This document shows positions 27,199 through 36,500 of a stretch of 64,000 nt of DNA, one piece after another. The position numbers and the translations under genes are program-made. How positions within the stretch are numbered: position 1 is the first letter of the stretch; each line of letters opens with the position of its first letter. The DNA lies in contig NZ_JANPVN010000001.1 in assembly GCF_026157085.1 (NCBI RefSeq), positions 1,550,001 to 1,614,000 of the forward strand, given 5' to 3'. The notes below the pieces were generated by a model. That model searched no databases. It worked only from the letters and a program-made list of their open reading frames with translations, and had not been told where the DNA came from. This DNA comes from Sphingomicrobium arenosum. GTDB taxonomy: Bacteria; Pseudomonadota; Alphaproteobacteria; Sphingomonadales; Sphingomonadaceae.

Positions 27199-28710
27199 TT
27201 AACGCATGAGGAAGGGGTCTGGCCGCGTTTCACTCGCCTGCCAATAACGCTCCAGACCCATGGCTTCGGTCAGCCGTGCCCATCTCGGGTCCAGCCGCAT
27301 CGGCAGCACCGCCGGGGTGAAAAGGTTCATCGTCCGCCGCCAATATTGGTCGGCAACCTGCGGATCGCCGGGCCGACGCCACAAGGCGGTCCGGAGCCTG
27401 CCGCGGCCGAGATAGGCGCCCTCGGCAAGCGCGAACGCCTCGTCGAGAAAGCCGAGATGCGACAGGCCCATGAGGTTCGTGAGCGCCATCGGGAAAATCC
27501 GTACGGACACGTCCATCATGACGTCCCGCGCGGTCTCTCGGTCGGACCGCGATCCCGTTCGTTCGGCGCGTGCCAGCGCCGCGAAATTGGCGCGCACGGG
27601 CGCTGGCACCACCCGCATCACGGCGGGATCGGCGAGCATCGCCTCGGCATCGCCTCCCCGTCCGGTGAAGGTGAGGATGTAGAGGCGGGCAAATTGCACG
27701 GCAGGATGCCCCGGCCAACTCTGCCAGGCGTTGTCGATCGCGACATAGGCCGCATCCACCTCGCCGAAGATCCAATGCTTCAGCCCGCTACGAAACTGCG
27801 GCAGCGGGGTGAGCGGGTCGAGCGCCGCCACGCGATCGTTGAGCTGGCGGCTCTCCTGCGCCCGCCCCACCGCCTGCAGCAGCATCGTGAGCGAAAGCAG
27901 CGCGTGGACATTGGCCGGCGCCACGGCAAGCACCGCCCGCAGGTCGCGTTCGACCCGCCACCAGTCGCCATATTCGGGCCGCAGCGTTGCCAGCGCCGTG
28001 CGCGCATTGGCCTCGTCGGGGTCGAGCGCAAGCGCACGATCCGCCGCCAGCCGCGCCGCGCCGAGATTGGCCTCGACCTCCTCGCGGCTTCCCGTCTCTG
28101 CCAGTTCGCGATGCGCCAAGGCGCGGATCCCCTCTGCGTGCGCGCTTTGCGGCTGCAGGGCCACTGCCTGCCGCGCCATCGCCAACGCGTCCCGTCCGGC
28201 GCCCGGGAACTTGTCGCGAAGCTTGCGATCCGCCGCCTCCAGCAGACGCCGCGCTTCGCGGCCATTGGGGCTGCCCCCCGTCAGCGACACCGCCGTGGCG
28301 CCCGCGACCAGCGCGCCACCGATCGCCAATCCAGCCAGGACGCGCCGCCGATCCACGCGCCACGCCCCGTCCGATTCCTGCGCCAGTCCCGGCACGACCA
28401 GCCGGTAGCCGGTGCGCGGAATGGTCTCGATCTCGCCGCAGCCCGCGCGGCCGAGTTCGCGGCGTAGCTTGGCGACGGCGCGATTGAGCGAATCCTCGCC
28501 CACCGGCGCATTGCCCCAGACCTCGCCGTAAAGCGTCTCGCGCGTGACGACGCCGGGGGCGGCATCGGCGAGGCAGAGGAAGAGCGAGAGGACGCGCGGT
28601 TCGAGATGCCCCTCTCCGCGCGGTCCCGACAGGAGACGCCGCGACGGGCTGACGCACAGGGTCCCAAGGCGAAAATCGCTGCGTGCCCTCAGATCGCGTT
28701 CTAGCTGCAT
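27199..28710 (-). CDS. CadC-like winged-helix regulator with membrane and TPR domains
   Basis: Residues 1-105 form an OmpR-type winged helix without receiver. The pattern is LEPRVLSLFLCLADAAPGVV, then LYGEVWG, SLNRAVAKLRREL and IETIPRTGYRLV. A membrane segment follows (VLAGLAIGGALVAGATAVSL, near residue 120). The rest, about 360 residues, is TPR-like and expected in the periplasm. This resembles CadC/ToxR-type one-component sensors. The start MQLERDLRA was chosen; an ATG about 54 nt upstream is possible. It is divergent from a glycine-rich lipoprotein gene, a likely target. Confidence 0.82.
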   Translation of the reverse strand: MQLERDLRARSDFRLGTLCVSPSRRLLSGPRGEGHLEPRVLSLFLCLADAAPGVVTRETLYGEVWGNAPVGEDSLNRAVAKLRRELGRAGCGEIETIPRTGYRLVVPGLAQESDGAWRVDRRRVLAGLAIGGALVAGATAVSLTGGSPNGREARRLLEAADRKLRDKFPGAGRDALAMARQAVALQPQSAHAEGIRALAHRELAETGSREEVEANLGAARLAADRALALDPDEANARTALATLRPEYGDWWRVERDLRAVLAVAPANVHALLSLTMLLQAVGRAQESRQLNDRVAALDPLTPLPQFRSGLKHWIFGEVDAAYVAIDNAWQSWPGHPAVQFARLYILTFTGRGGDAEAMLADPAVMRVVPAPVRANFAALARAERTGSRSDRETARDVMMDVSVRIFPMALTNLMGLSHLGFLDEAFALAEGAYLGRGRLRTALWRRPGDPQVADQYWRRTMNLFTPAVLPMRLDPRWARLTEAMGLERYWQASETRPDPFLMR

Positions 28711-28919
28711 GGCCGACGCCTCGCTTCCCCGAATGGGTGATTTTATCCGCTTTCCACCTTCCATGCAAAGCACGCAGGGGCGATGTGCCGCCCAGAAAAT
28801 AATAACCTAGATTAACAATGGCTTGCCCTGCCGGTCGGCTGATGGTCGGCAAATGGTCATCCCCTTTTTGCGGCTGAATGCCCCTGATCGAGGCACGACA
28901 CACGCAAGGGGAATGAAAG

Positions 28920-29888
28920 ATGCCGCTCCATCGCGCCGACCCATATCTCGTCTCGCTCGCCGCCGCTCTCGCGCTTGCTGCCTGTGGAGGCGGATCGGGA
29001 GGATCAACGCCACCGCCGCCAGTGGTCGACGGCCCCGACCCCACGCCCGCACCATCGCCGCCCCCCTCGCTCCCGCCGGGCGATGCCGCCGGCATCATGT
29101 TCGCGGGTGCCGAGATCGGCGACGCCATCCAAGTCCGTACCGCCTGCATCGAGCATGCCACCGGCCTGTCTGCCACCGGTGTCCCTACCATCTCGCAACC
29201 CTGGACCAGCGTCGACCAGAACGATTTCGTCGATTTCGCCCAAGGTTTCGGCGGCATGTTTCTCGTCTGGCAAGGCATCGACGACTATTTTTCCTACATC
29301 GACTGGGGTGCTTGGTCGCCTGTCGCGCCGCACAACAACGATCGAAAAGTGGTTGCCGGACCTCCCTATGACGTCCTGTTCGAGGGTACCGATCACGCGC
29401 TCTCCATCCCGCGTCGTACCTCGCTCGTCGACGTGGAGAGCGCGACGCTCGGCACGATCGCCACGACCGACACTTTCTGTACCTGGTCCGGGGGCCTGAG
29501 CTTCGATGAAGGTCTCGTGCCCGCAGGCGCGCGTTACGAGGGTGCGGCCGACGGGCTCGGCTGGATCAGCGGCGGTGCGATCCGCTATTACGGCAGCCAG
29601 ATGACCTATGTCGGCAATGGCAATGCCGCGACCATCAGCATCGCCTTTGTCGGCCGGATGCCGGCCTTCGACGACCTCGCGGGCGAGGGTGTGGCGCTCG
29701 AGACCATGATCTTCGACAAGCCTGCAAACAGTAATGTCGCCGTCCCCCGCGTCGGCAATTATGTCACCGGCGGCAATCTCACGCTCCAGCCCGTGAGCGC
29801 AGGTGCGGGGCTGGCCGGTGACTTCGCGCTGAAGTTGCGCGGCGGCGATGTGCTGATGGGCTCGATCGCCGCCGATCGCATCAATTGA
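28920..29888 (+). CDS. Lipoprotein with proline-rich linker, function unknown
   Basis: This 322-residue protein has a lipoprotein signal (lipobox LAAC followed by GGGSGGS). A proline-rich linker of about 30 residues precedes a beta-rich domain. The start of that domain includes FGGMFLVWQGIDDYFSYIDW, and later YYGSQMTYVGNGNAATISIA suggests antiparallel strands. The last part resembles the transferrin-binding-protein-like beta-barrel of slam-type lipoproteins, but the match is too weak to assign. It is divergent from the CadC-like regulator gene. AAGGGGAATGAAAG precedes the start. Confidence 0.75.
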   Translation: MPLHRADPYLVSLAAALALAACGGGSGGSTPPPPVVDGPDPTPAPSPPPSLPPGDAAGIMFAGAEIGDAIQVRTACIEHATGLSATGVPTISQPWTSVDQNDFVDFAQGFGGMFLVWQGIDDYFSYIDWGAWSPVAPHNNDRKVVAGPPYDVLFEGTDHALSIPRRTSLVDVESATLGTIATTDTFCTWSGGLSFDEGLVPAGARYEGAADGLGWISGGAIRYYGSQMTYVGNGNAATISIAFVGRMPAFDDLAGEGVALETMIFDKPANSNVAVPRVGNYVTGGNLTLQPVSAGAGLAGDFALKLRGGDVLMGSIAADRIN

Positions 29889-29968
29889 GGCCCGTTTTGT
29901 GGCGACTCGGGGCGCTGGGCTACCATTGCGCGCCCGCCGTAGAGGCGCACCAAAGGGAGATCGCCGCC

Positions 29969-30925
29969 ATGAAGCGTCACGCCGTCCTCGCCATCCTCGC
30001 CCCCCCCGCCGCATTGCTCCTCGCTGCGTGCCAGCAGGACGAACCCGCCGCCGAGGCCTCGCTGGAAGAGAGTGCCCCCACGATGCCAGCCTCCGCCGAG
30101 CGGATCGCCGACCTTGTCGGCGCGCGCGGCGGACAGGCCGAGGCGCAGATCATGGCGCGCGGCTTCACCCTTGCCGAGGATGCCGGCTACAAGACTGCCG
30201 ACGCGTCGCACAGCTTCTGGTGGCACGCGGGCGATGGCGGCTGCGTCCAGGTCGTCACCCGCGAAGGGCGCTATGCCGAGATCCTCGACGCCGATCCCGC
30301 CGTGTGCCGCGGCGAAGCGCCCGCCACGCGCCCTGCCGCGACGCGGATCAGCGAGACGCTCGCCCCCTTCGGCGACGGCTATCCGAATGCGGGCGATCCG
30401 TGCCGCCGCCTTGGCGAAGCGCCCGCCACCGCCGAATGGCTCGATGATGCCGCCACGCTGGTCGGCTGCCCGACGCAGGCCGCCGCCGACCGGCTGGGCG
30501 GCGAGGTCGTGGAGACCGTCGAGGGCACGGTCGTCGTCTCGGTTCCCCTCTCTACCGCCGAGCGCGCAGCCGAGATGGCCCCCTTCGTCGAGGAAATGCC
30601 GGATCCGGCCGACCCCGATACGGGCTACAATGCGACAGCGCCGGTGCGCTGCGGCTTTGCCAACGCCGCGCCCAACCGCGAGTGCAATGCCGGCGTGAAG
30701 CGGCGCTGGGGCGACGACGGAACCACGCTCGTCGAAGTGACGAAACCCGATGGACGCACGCGCGCGATCTTCTTTCGTGGCACGACCCCTTATGGCGCCG
30801 ATAGCGCGCAGGCCGACGGCTCGGCGGGCTGGGATTTCGACGTGGAGCGCAAGGGCGACACGAACGTGATCCGCTATGGGCCAGAGACCTATGTCATCGT
30901 CGATGCCTTCGTGGTCGGCGGGTAA
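29969..30925 (+). CDS. Lipoprotein, function unknown
   Basis: The 318-residue product has a lipoprotein signal MKRHAVLAILAPPAALLLAAC with an LLAAC lipobox (near residue 20). The mature part contains many cysteines in pairs (GGCVQVV, AVCRGE, DPCRRLG, LVGCPTQ, VRCGFAN, RECNAG), suggesting several disulfides. LVGCPTQAAADRLGGEVVET is a motif seen in small sphingomonad periplasmic domains, but its role is unknown. AAAGGGAGA precedes the start, which excludes the longer frame. The next gene begins 5 nt downstream, implying cotranscription. Confidence 0.72.
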   Translation: MKRHAVLAILAPPAALLLAACQQDEPAAEASLEESAPTMPASAERIADLVGARGGQAEAQIMARGFTLAEDAGYKTADASHSFWWHAGDGGCVQVVTREGRYAEILDADPAVCRGEAPATRPAATRISETLAPFGDGYPNAGDPCRRLGEAPATAEWLDDAATLVGCPTQAAADRLGGEVVETVEGTVVVSVPLSTAERAAEMAPFVEEMPDPADPDTGYNATAPVRCGFANAAPNRECNAGVKRRWGDDGTTLVEVTKPDGRTRAIFFRGTTPYGADSAQADGSAGWDFDVERKGDTNVIRYGPETYVIVDAFVVGG

Positions 30926-30930
30926 AGCAA

Positions 30931-31230
30931 GTGGTCGGCTCGCACGATCGTCTAGCGCTGCGCAGGCTGCTGCTCGTCATCCTGATCGTCTACGGGGCGG
31001 CGAGCCTGCTTGCCCTGTTCGCCATCCCGGCGAGCGTCGAGGGCTGGGTCGGTGTCGAGCCCGACCCCTTGTCGGGTATCTTCGCGCTGATTTTGGCGCT
31101 GCCTTGGAGCCTCGCGCTATTGCTATTCACCGACGCCGGGCCTTGGGCGTCCTTCCTCATCTGTGCGGCGGGCATCGCAATCAATTGCGCGATCATCTGG
31201 CGCATGGCGAGGCATCGCTCCGCCCCCTGA
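30931..31230 (+). CDS. Small polytopic membrane protein, function unknown
   Basis: The 99-residue product starts at a GTG 5 nt after the preceding lipoprotein stop. Three hydrophobic segments are visible: LLLVILIVYGAASLLALFAI, FALILALPWSLALLLF and ASFLICAAGIAINCAIIW. The short C-terminus is basic (RMARHRSAP). No family was recognised. Close spacing suggests that it is made together with the lipoprotein. Confidence 0.6.
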   Translation: MVGSHDRLALRRLLLVILIVYGAASLLALFAIPASVEGWVGVEPDPLSGIFALILALPWSLALLLFTDAGPWASFLICAAGIAINCAIIWRMARHRSAP

Positions 31231-31308
31231 TGCAGGACCATGGCAATGAGTAAAGGGCGGCGCCTCGCGGCACCGCCCCTCATCCCCGTTTAACGACCTA
31301 AAGCCGCT

Positions 31309-33489
31309 CTAATCGCCCATCGTATCGAGCGAGCGGTCCCGCGGGGTCTTCAATCCGGTGTGCCAGGCGAGGAAGGCGGCGACGTCGCTGGCTTCCTCGA
31401 TGATCTTGTCGGTCGGCTTGCCCGCGCCATGGCCGGCGCGGGTCTCGATGCGGATGATCAGCGGATCATCGCCCTCGCCCGCGGCCTCCTGCAGCGCCGC
31501 CGCCAGCTTGAAACTGTGCCCCGGCACGACGCGATCATCGGTATCGGCGGTGGTGATAATGACCGCCGGATAGTCAGTGTCGGCATCGACATTGTGATAG
31601 GGCGAGAAGGTCAGGTTGTAGGCTGCGTCCGCCTCTTCCTGCGGATGGTTGTAATCGTCGACCCAATAGCGTCCTGCGGTGAAGCGATCGAAGCGCAGCA
31701 TGTCCATCACGCCCACCGCCGCGTGGCCCGCATCATAGAGGTCGGGGCGCTGGTTGATGCTCGCGCCGACGAGCAGGCCGCCGTTCGACCGGCCCTCGAT
31801 CGCCAGACCGTTTGCGGTGGTCACGCCATTGGCTTTCAGCCATTCGCCCGCCGCCGCGAAATCGTCGAACACGTTCTGCTTGTTGAAGCCGCGCCCGCCG
31901 TCGTGCCACGCCTTGCCATATTCGCCGCCGCCACGAATGTTGGCGACCACGAAGGCGCCGCCCGCGTCGAGCCAGGCGATGCGCTCGGCCTTGAAATTGG
32001 GCGTGACCGAGATGTTGAACCCGCCATAGCCGTAGAGGAGCGTCGGCACCGGGCCTTCGACGTCACGGCGCTTGGTGATGAACATCGGCACGCGCGTGCC
32101 GTCCTTGGAGGTATAGAAGACCTGGCTGGTGACATAGTCGGCCGGATCGAAGGGCACCTCGGGTGCCGCCCAGACGCTGCTCTGCCCGGTCGCGACATCA
32201 TAGCGATAGACGGTGGTCGGCTGGGCGAAGCTGGCGAAGCTGTAGAAGGTCTCGCTGTTGTCGGGGCTGCCGCCGAACCCGCCGACATCGCCGATCCCCG
32301 GCAGCGCGACCTTGCGTTCAAGATTGCCCGAAAGGTCGTAGATGCGCACCTCGCTCTTCACGTCGACGAGGTAATTGGCAACGAGCTTGCCGCCGATGAT
32401 GTTGGCGCTGTCGAGCTTACCCGCTGCATCCTCGCGCAGGATCCACGTGCGGGTCAGCGCGGGATCAGCGATGTCGACGCTGAACACCCCGCCGCGCAGC
32501 GCGTCGCGATTGGTGGCGAAATAGAAGCGCGTACCGACGTTGCCGACATAGCCGGTCTCATAATCCACCCCCGGTTCGATGACGAGCGGAGTGCGCTCGC
32601 CCTCGAGATCGATAATTGCCGTCTCCCAGCCGTCGGTGCCGGTCGAGGAGGAAGTGACGAGATAGCGTCCGTCGTCGCTCAGGGTCGCGGTATTGTTGAG
32701 CGAGGGATCGTCGGGCCGCGCGAAGACGAGTTTATCGGCGCTCTGCGGGGTGCCGAGGCGGTGGAAATAGACCGCCTGGTCGGTGTTGAGCCCGGTGAAC
32801 TTGCCGGCGGCCTCGGCGGCGGGGAAGCGACTGTAATAGAAACCCGACCCGTCCTTGGCCCAGTCGAGTCCCGAGAATTTCACCCACTCGACGGTATCGT
32901 TCATGACGCGACCGGTCGCCACGTCGATGACCTTCAGCGTCATCCAGTCGGAGCCGCCGTCCTGCACCATGTAGGCGACCTTGCTGCCGTCGTCGCTGGG
33001 CAGATAGGTCGACAGCGCGGTCGCCCCGTCGGCGGCCCACAAATTGGGGTCGATGAGCACGCGCTCGGCGCCATTGAGACCGTCGCGCACATAGAGCACC
33101 GACTGCGGCTGGAGCCCATCGTTCTTGCGATAGAAATAGTTGCCGCCCTTCTGATAGGGCGTGCCGATGCGCTCGTAATTGTAGAGCTCGGTCATGCGCG
33201 CCTTGAACCATTGGCGGCCGGGCAGCGTGTCGAGATAGCGGTTGGTGACCGCATTTTGCGCCTCGACCCAGGCGGCGACTTGCGGGTCCTCGCGCACGTC
33301 ATTCTCGAGCCAGCGATAGGGGTCGGCGATGGTCAGCGTGCCGACCTGATCGACGGCGTCGACCTTGCGCGTTTCGGGATAGGCGGGGGCGCGGTCGGCG
33401 GCGGCGAGCTTCATGGCAGGCTCCGTGCCCGGCGCGGTGGCGCAGGCGGTGGTGGCGAGAAGGGCGAGGGTGAGAGCGGCAACGCGCAT
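31309..33489 (-). CDS. Prolyl oligopeptidase family serine peptidase (S9A)
   Basis: The 726-residue protein has an N-terminal signal with a possible lipobox (TTAC near residue 15). A seven-bladed propeller starting at DPYRWLEND precedes a C-terminal alpha/beta-hydrolase domain. The nucleophile serine is in IEGRSNGGLLVG near residue 565, the aspartate in TADTDDRVVPGHS and the histidine in RAGHGAGKP. S9A enzymes cleave short peptides after proline. An export signal suggests that this one works on peptides in the periplasm. It is separated from the giant RTX gene by 98 nt. Confidence 0.93.
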   Translation of the reverse strand: MRVAALTLALLATTACATAPGTEPAMKLAAADRAPAYPETRKVDAVDQVGTLTIADPYRWLENDVREDPQVAAWVEAQNAVTNRYLDTLPGRQWFKARMTELYNYERIGTPYQKGGNYFYRKNDGLQPQSVLYVRDGLNGAERVLIDPNLWAADGATALSTYLPSDDGSKVAYMVQDGGSDWMTLKVIDVATGRVMNDTVEWVKFSGLDWAKDGSGFYYSRFPAAEAAGKFTGLNTDQAVYFHRLGTPQSADKLVFARPDDPSLNNTATLSDDGRYLVTSSSTGTDGWETAIIDLEGERTPLVIEPGVDYETGYVGNVGTRFYFATNRDALRGGVFSVDIADPALTRTWILREDAAGKLDSANIIGGKLVANYLVDVKSEVRIYDLSGNLERKVALPGIGDVGGFGGSPDNSETFYSFASFAQPTTVYRYDVATGQSSVWAAPEVPFDPADYVTSQVFYTSKDGTRVPMFITKRRDVEGPVPTLLYGYGGFNISVTPNFKAERIAWLDAGGAFVVANIRGGGEYGKAWHDGGRGFNKQNVFDDFAAAGEWLKANGVTTANGLAIEGRSNGGLLVGASINQRPDLYDAGHAAVGVMDMLRFDRFTAGRYWVDDYNHPQEEADAAYNLTFSPYHNVDADTDYPAVIITTADTDDRVVPGHSFKLAAALQEAAGEGDDPLIIRIETRAGHGAGKPTDKIIEEASDVAAFLAWHTGLKTPRDRSLDTMGD

Positions 33490-33587
33490 ATCTGTCTCCG
33501 AAACGAAAAGGACGTGGGACTGGATGGCCCAGCCCGCGTCCCCTTGTCTAGGGCAATGCGTTGTCCCTCGGTGGGGAGAGGGATGCC

Positions 33588-36500
33588 CTAGCCGTTGACG
33601 AGAGCGGCGCTCATCGCCTCGATCCCGGCCATCATGTCGGCATCGCTGGTGCCTTCGTAATAGCCGGCGTCCTGTTCGAACTGCGCCGCGAGCGGACGGC
33701 CACCACCGCCGCCATTGCCGCCGCCGCCGCCACCGCCGCCATTTCCATTGCCGGGGCCGGGCTCGGCGGGCGGACCCGCGTCGGGCGGAGCCTGGTCGGG
33801 CAGCGCGACTTCGAAGCCAAAATAATTGCCGCCGACATCGGCCGCCGCGACGCCCGCGATCGTCAGGCTGTCATCGGTGCCCCAGCTGATCACCGCGCCA
33901 TCGGGTCCGTCCTCGATCAGGAGGTCGCCCATGTTGCCGATGCCAAGGCTCGCGTCGAAGGTGATTTCGTCGGTGCCCGCCTCGAAATCGAGGATGATGT
34001 CGTCGCCGCTGTCGGGGCCGATGAAGAAATTGTCCGCCCCCTCGCCGCCGGTCAGTTCGTCATCCCCGCTGCCACCATCGAGAAAATCGTCGCCCGCATC
34101 GCCGAACAGCTCGTCATCGCCTGCCTCGCCATAGAGGAAATCGCCCTCGCTGCCGCCATGCAGGATATCGCCGTCGTCGCCGCCGTGGAGCGTGTCGACA
34201 TCGCCGTCGCCGAACAGCTGGTCCACGCCCGCGCCGCCGAAGATGGTGTCATTGCCATCCCCGCCATATAGTTCGTCATTGCCCGCCACGCTCGCGCCGG
34301 CGGGCGCATAAGCTTCATTGTCGCTGACCATGTCGGCGGCATCGTCATAGACGGTGATCTCGCCGGTGCGCACGTTGAACTCGCGGTCGAAATAGATGGC
34401 GCCATCGCCATGGATGGTGTCGTCACCGGCGCCGCCCTCGATATAATCGTCGCCGCCATCGCCCGCGAGGACGTTGGCGAAGATGTCGCCGTAGAGGACG
34501 TCATTGCCGATCGAGCCCGACAGGTTCTCCACCTCGCTCGCGGTGACGCTGCCCGAGCCGACGAGCTGCGCGCCGAGGATCGCGAGGCTGAAGGTCACGC
34601 CGTTGAACTGGCGGAAGCTGATGGTGTCATTGTCGGCACCGCCGATGATGGTGAGGTTGCCGTTGTCGAGCGTGCCATCGCCGCCGAAGTCGCGCCGTTC
34701 GGTCCCGACCTCGAACAGATCGTCGCCGCCCCGCCCGTGGATCTCGTCATCGCCGCCGAAGCCGATGAACCAGTTCGAGCCGGAGTCGCCCAGGATCATG
34801 TCATTGCCGTTGGAGCCCCAGACATCCTCGAAATTGGAGATGAGGTCGGTTTCGCCGCGACTCGAGGTCGCGGTGCCTGCTTCGAGGTCGATGACATAAT
34901 CGGCCCAGTCGAAATGATAGGCGAGGACGTCGAAGCCGCCCGAGCCATCGCCCTCGCTGCCGCCGTCGAGCAGGTCGTTGCCCTGATCGCCGCGCACGAG
35001 GTCGTTGCCCGCGCCGCCCCAGACTTCATCGTCGCCCGACTGGCCCGCGAGATAGTCGTTACCGCCCGCCCCGATCAGCAGGTCATTGTCGTTCTGGCCG
35101 AAGAACAGGTCGGTGCCGTCGGTGCCGTTGAACGTATCCTCGCCATCGCCGCCATAAGCGCGCACGGCCTCCTGTGCGGCATTGCCGTAGAAGATGTCGT
35201 TGCCGTCCTCGCCATAGAGGCGGTCCTCGCCGGTGCCGGCATGGAAGGTGTCGTCGCCCACGCCGCCATAAGCGTAATCGACCCCATCGCCCGTATGGAT
35301 GATATCGTCGCCGAGTTCGCCGTAGATGGTGTCATTGCCATCGCCGCCATAGATGGTGTCGGCATAATCGACGCCCTCCACGGCCTCGCCGAGCGTGATG
35401 AGGAAGCCCGTATCGTCCATCCATACGCTGCTGTCGCCATGGATGACGTCATTGTCGCCGCCGCCGTCGATGGTGTCGCCACCGGCCCCGCCGAGCAGGA
35501 TATTCTGCTCCCCGGTCCCGGTCAGCACATCGGCCTCGGCGCTGCCCGCAAGATTCTCGAAGCCCGTCGCGAGGATGTCGCCGCGCCCGGTGACCTGCAC
35601 CGCGCCCTGGCCCTCGAGACTGAAGGTGAAGCCCAGCCCGCCATTCGAATTCTGCGTCGCATCGGCGAGCAGGAGGAAGTCGTCGCCGCTGCCGCCATGC
35701 GCCTCGTGATCGCCCTCGCCGAGCCAGACGAGGTCGTTCCCCCCGCCCGCATCGATCGTGTCGCTGTTGCGCCCGAGCGAGGCACCGGAATGATTGGCCT
35801 CGCCCCCGGCGAGCAATTCATTGGCCTCGGTGCCGATAAGCACATCTTCGAATTCGGTCGCCCACACCCCCTCGATGCCGGTGAGCAGGTCGGTGCCATG
35901 CTGGCCATTGGCGGCCTGCTGTTCGAGGCCGAGGTTGATCGTGATCCCCTCGCCCGACCAGGTGAGCCAACGATATTCGACGAGATCGAAACCGGCCCCG
36001 CCATGAAACTCGTCATCGCCTTCGCTGGCGCTGATGAAGTCGTTGCCCTCCTCGCCGTGGATGATGTCGTCGCCGCCCCAACCGCCATATAGCTGGTCGT
36101 TGCCCGCGCCGCCCCAGATCTCATTGTCGCCGGTATTGCCCCAGATGATGTCGTCGAATGACGTGCCGACGATATTCTCGACCTCGATGAACCAATCGCC
36201 AGCTGCCGCCCCGCCGAATTGACCCCACAATTCGCGAATGAGGACGCCCGAGGTCTCGCCCGAATAATCGGCCGTGTCGATCCCCTCGCCGCCATGCAGA
36301 AGGTCCGCGCCGGTCCCGCCGATCAGCCAGTCATTGCCATCGCCGCCATAGAGCGTGTCATTGTCCGCGCCGCCATCGAGATGGTCATCGCCTGCCCCGC
36401 CATGAAGCGTGTCGTCGCCATCCTCGCCGAACAGATGGTCATCGCCCGGGTCCCACGCCTCATCGATGGTCCAGCCGCCGCCCTCGGCGCCGATGAACAC

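Noticed and set aside
31360..33591. 743-codon open frame on the + strand opposite the prolyl oligopeptidase gene
   Set aside because: Antisense shadow: composition only mirrors the codon usage of the peptidase gene.
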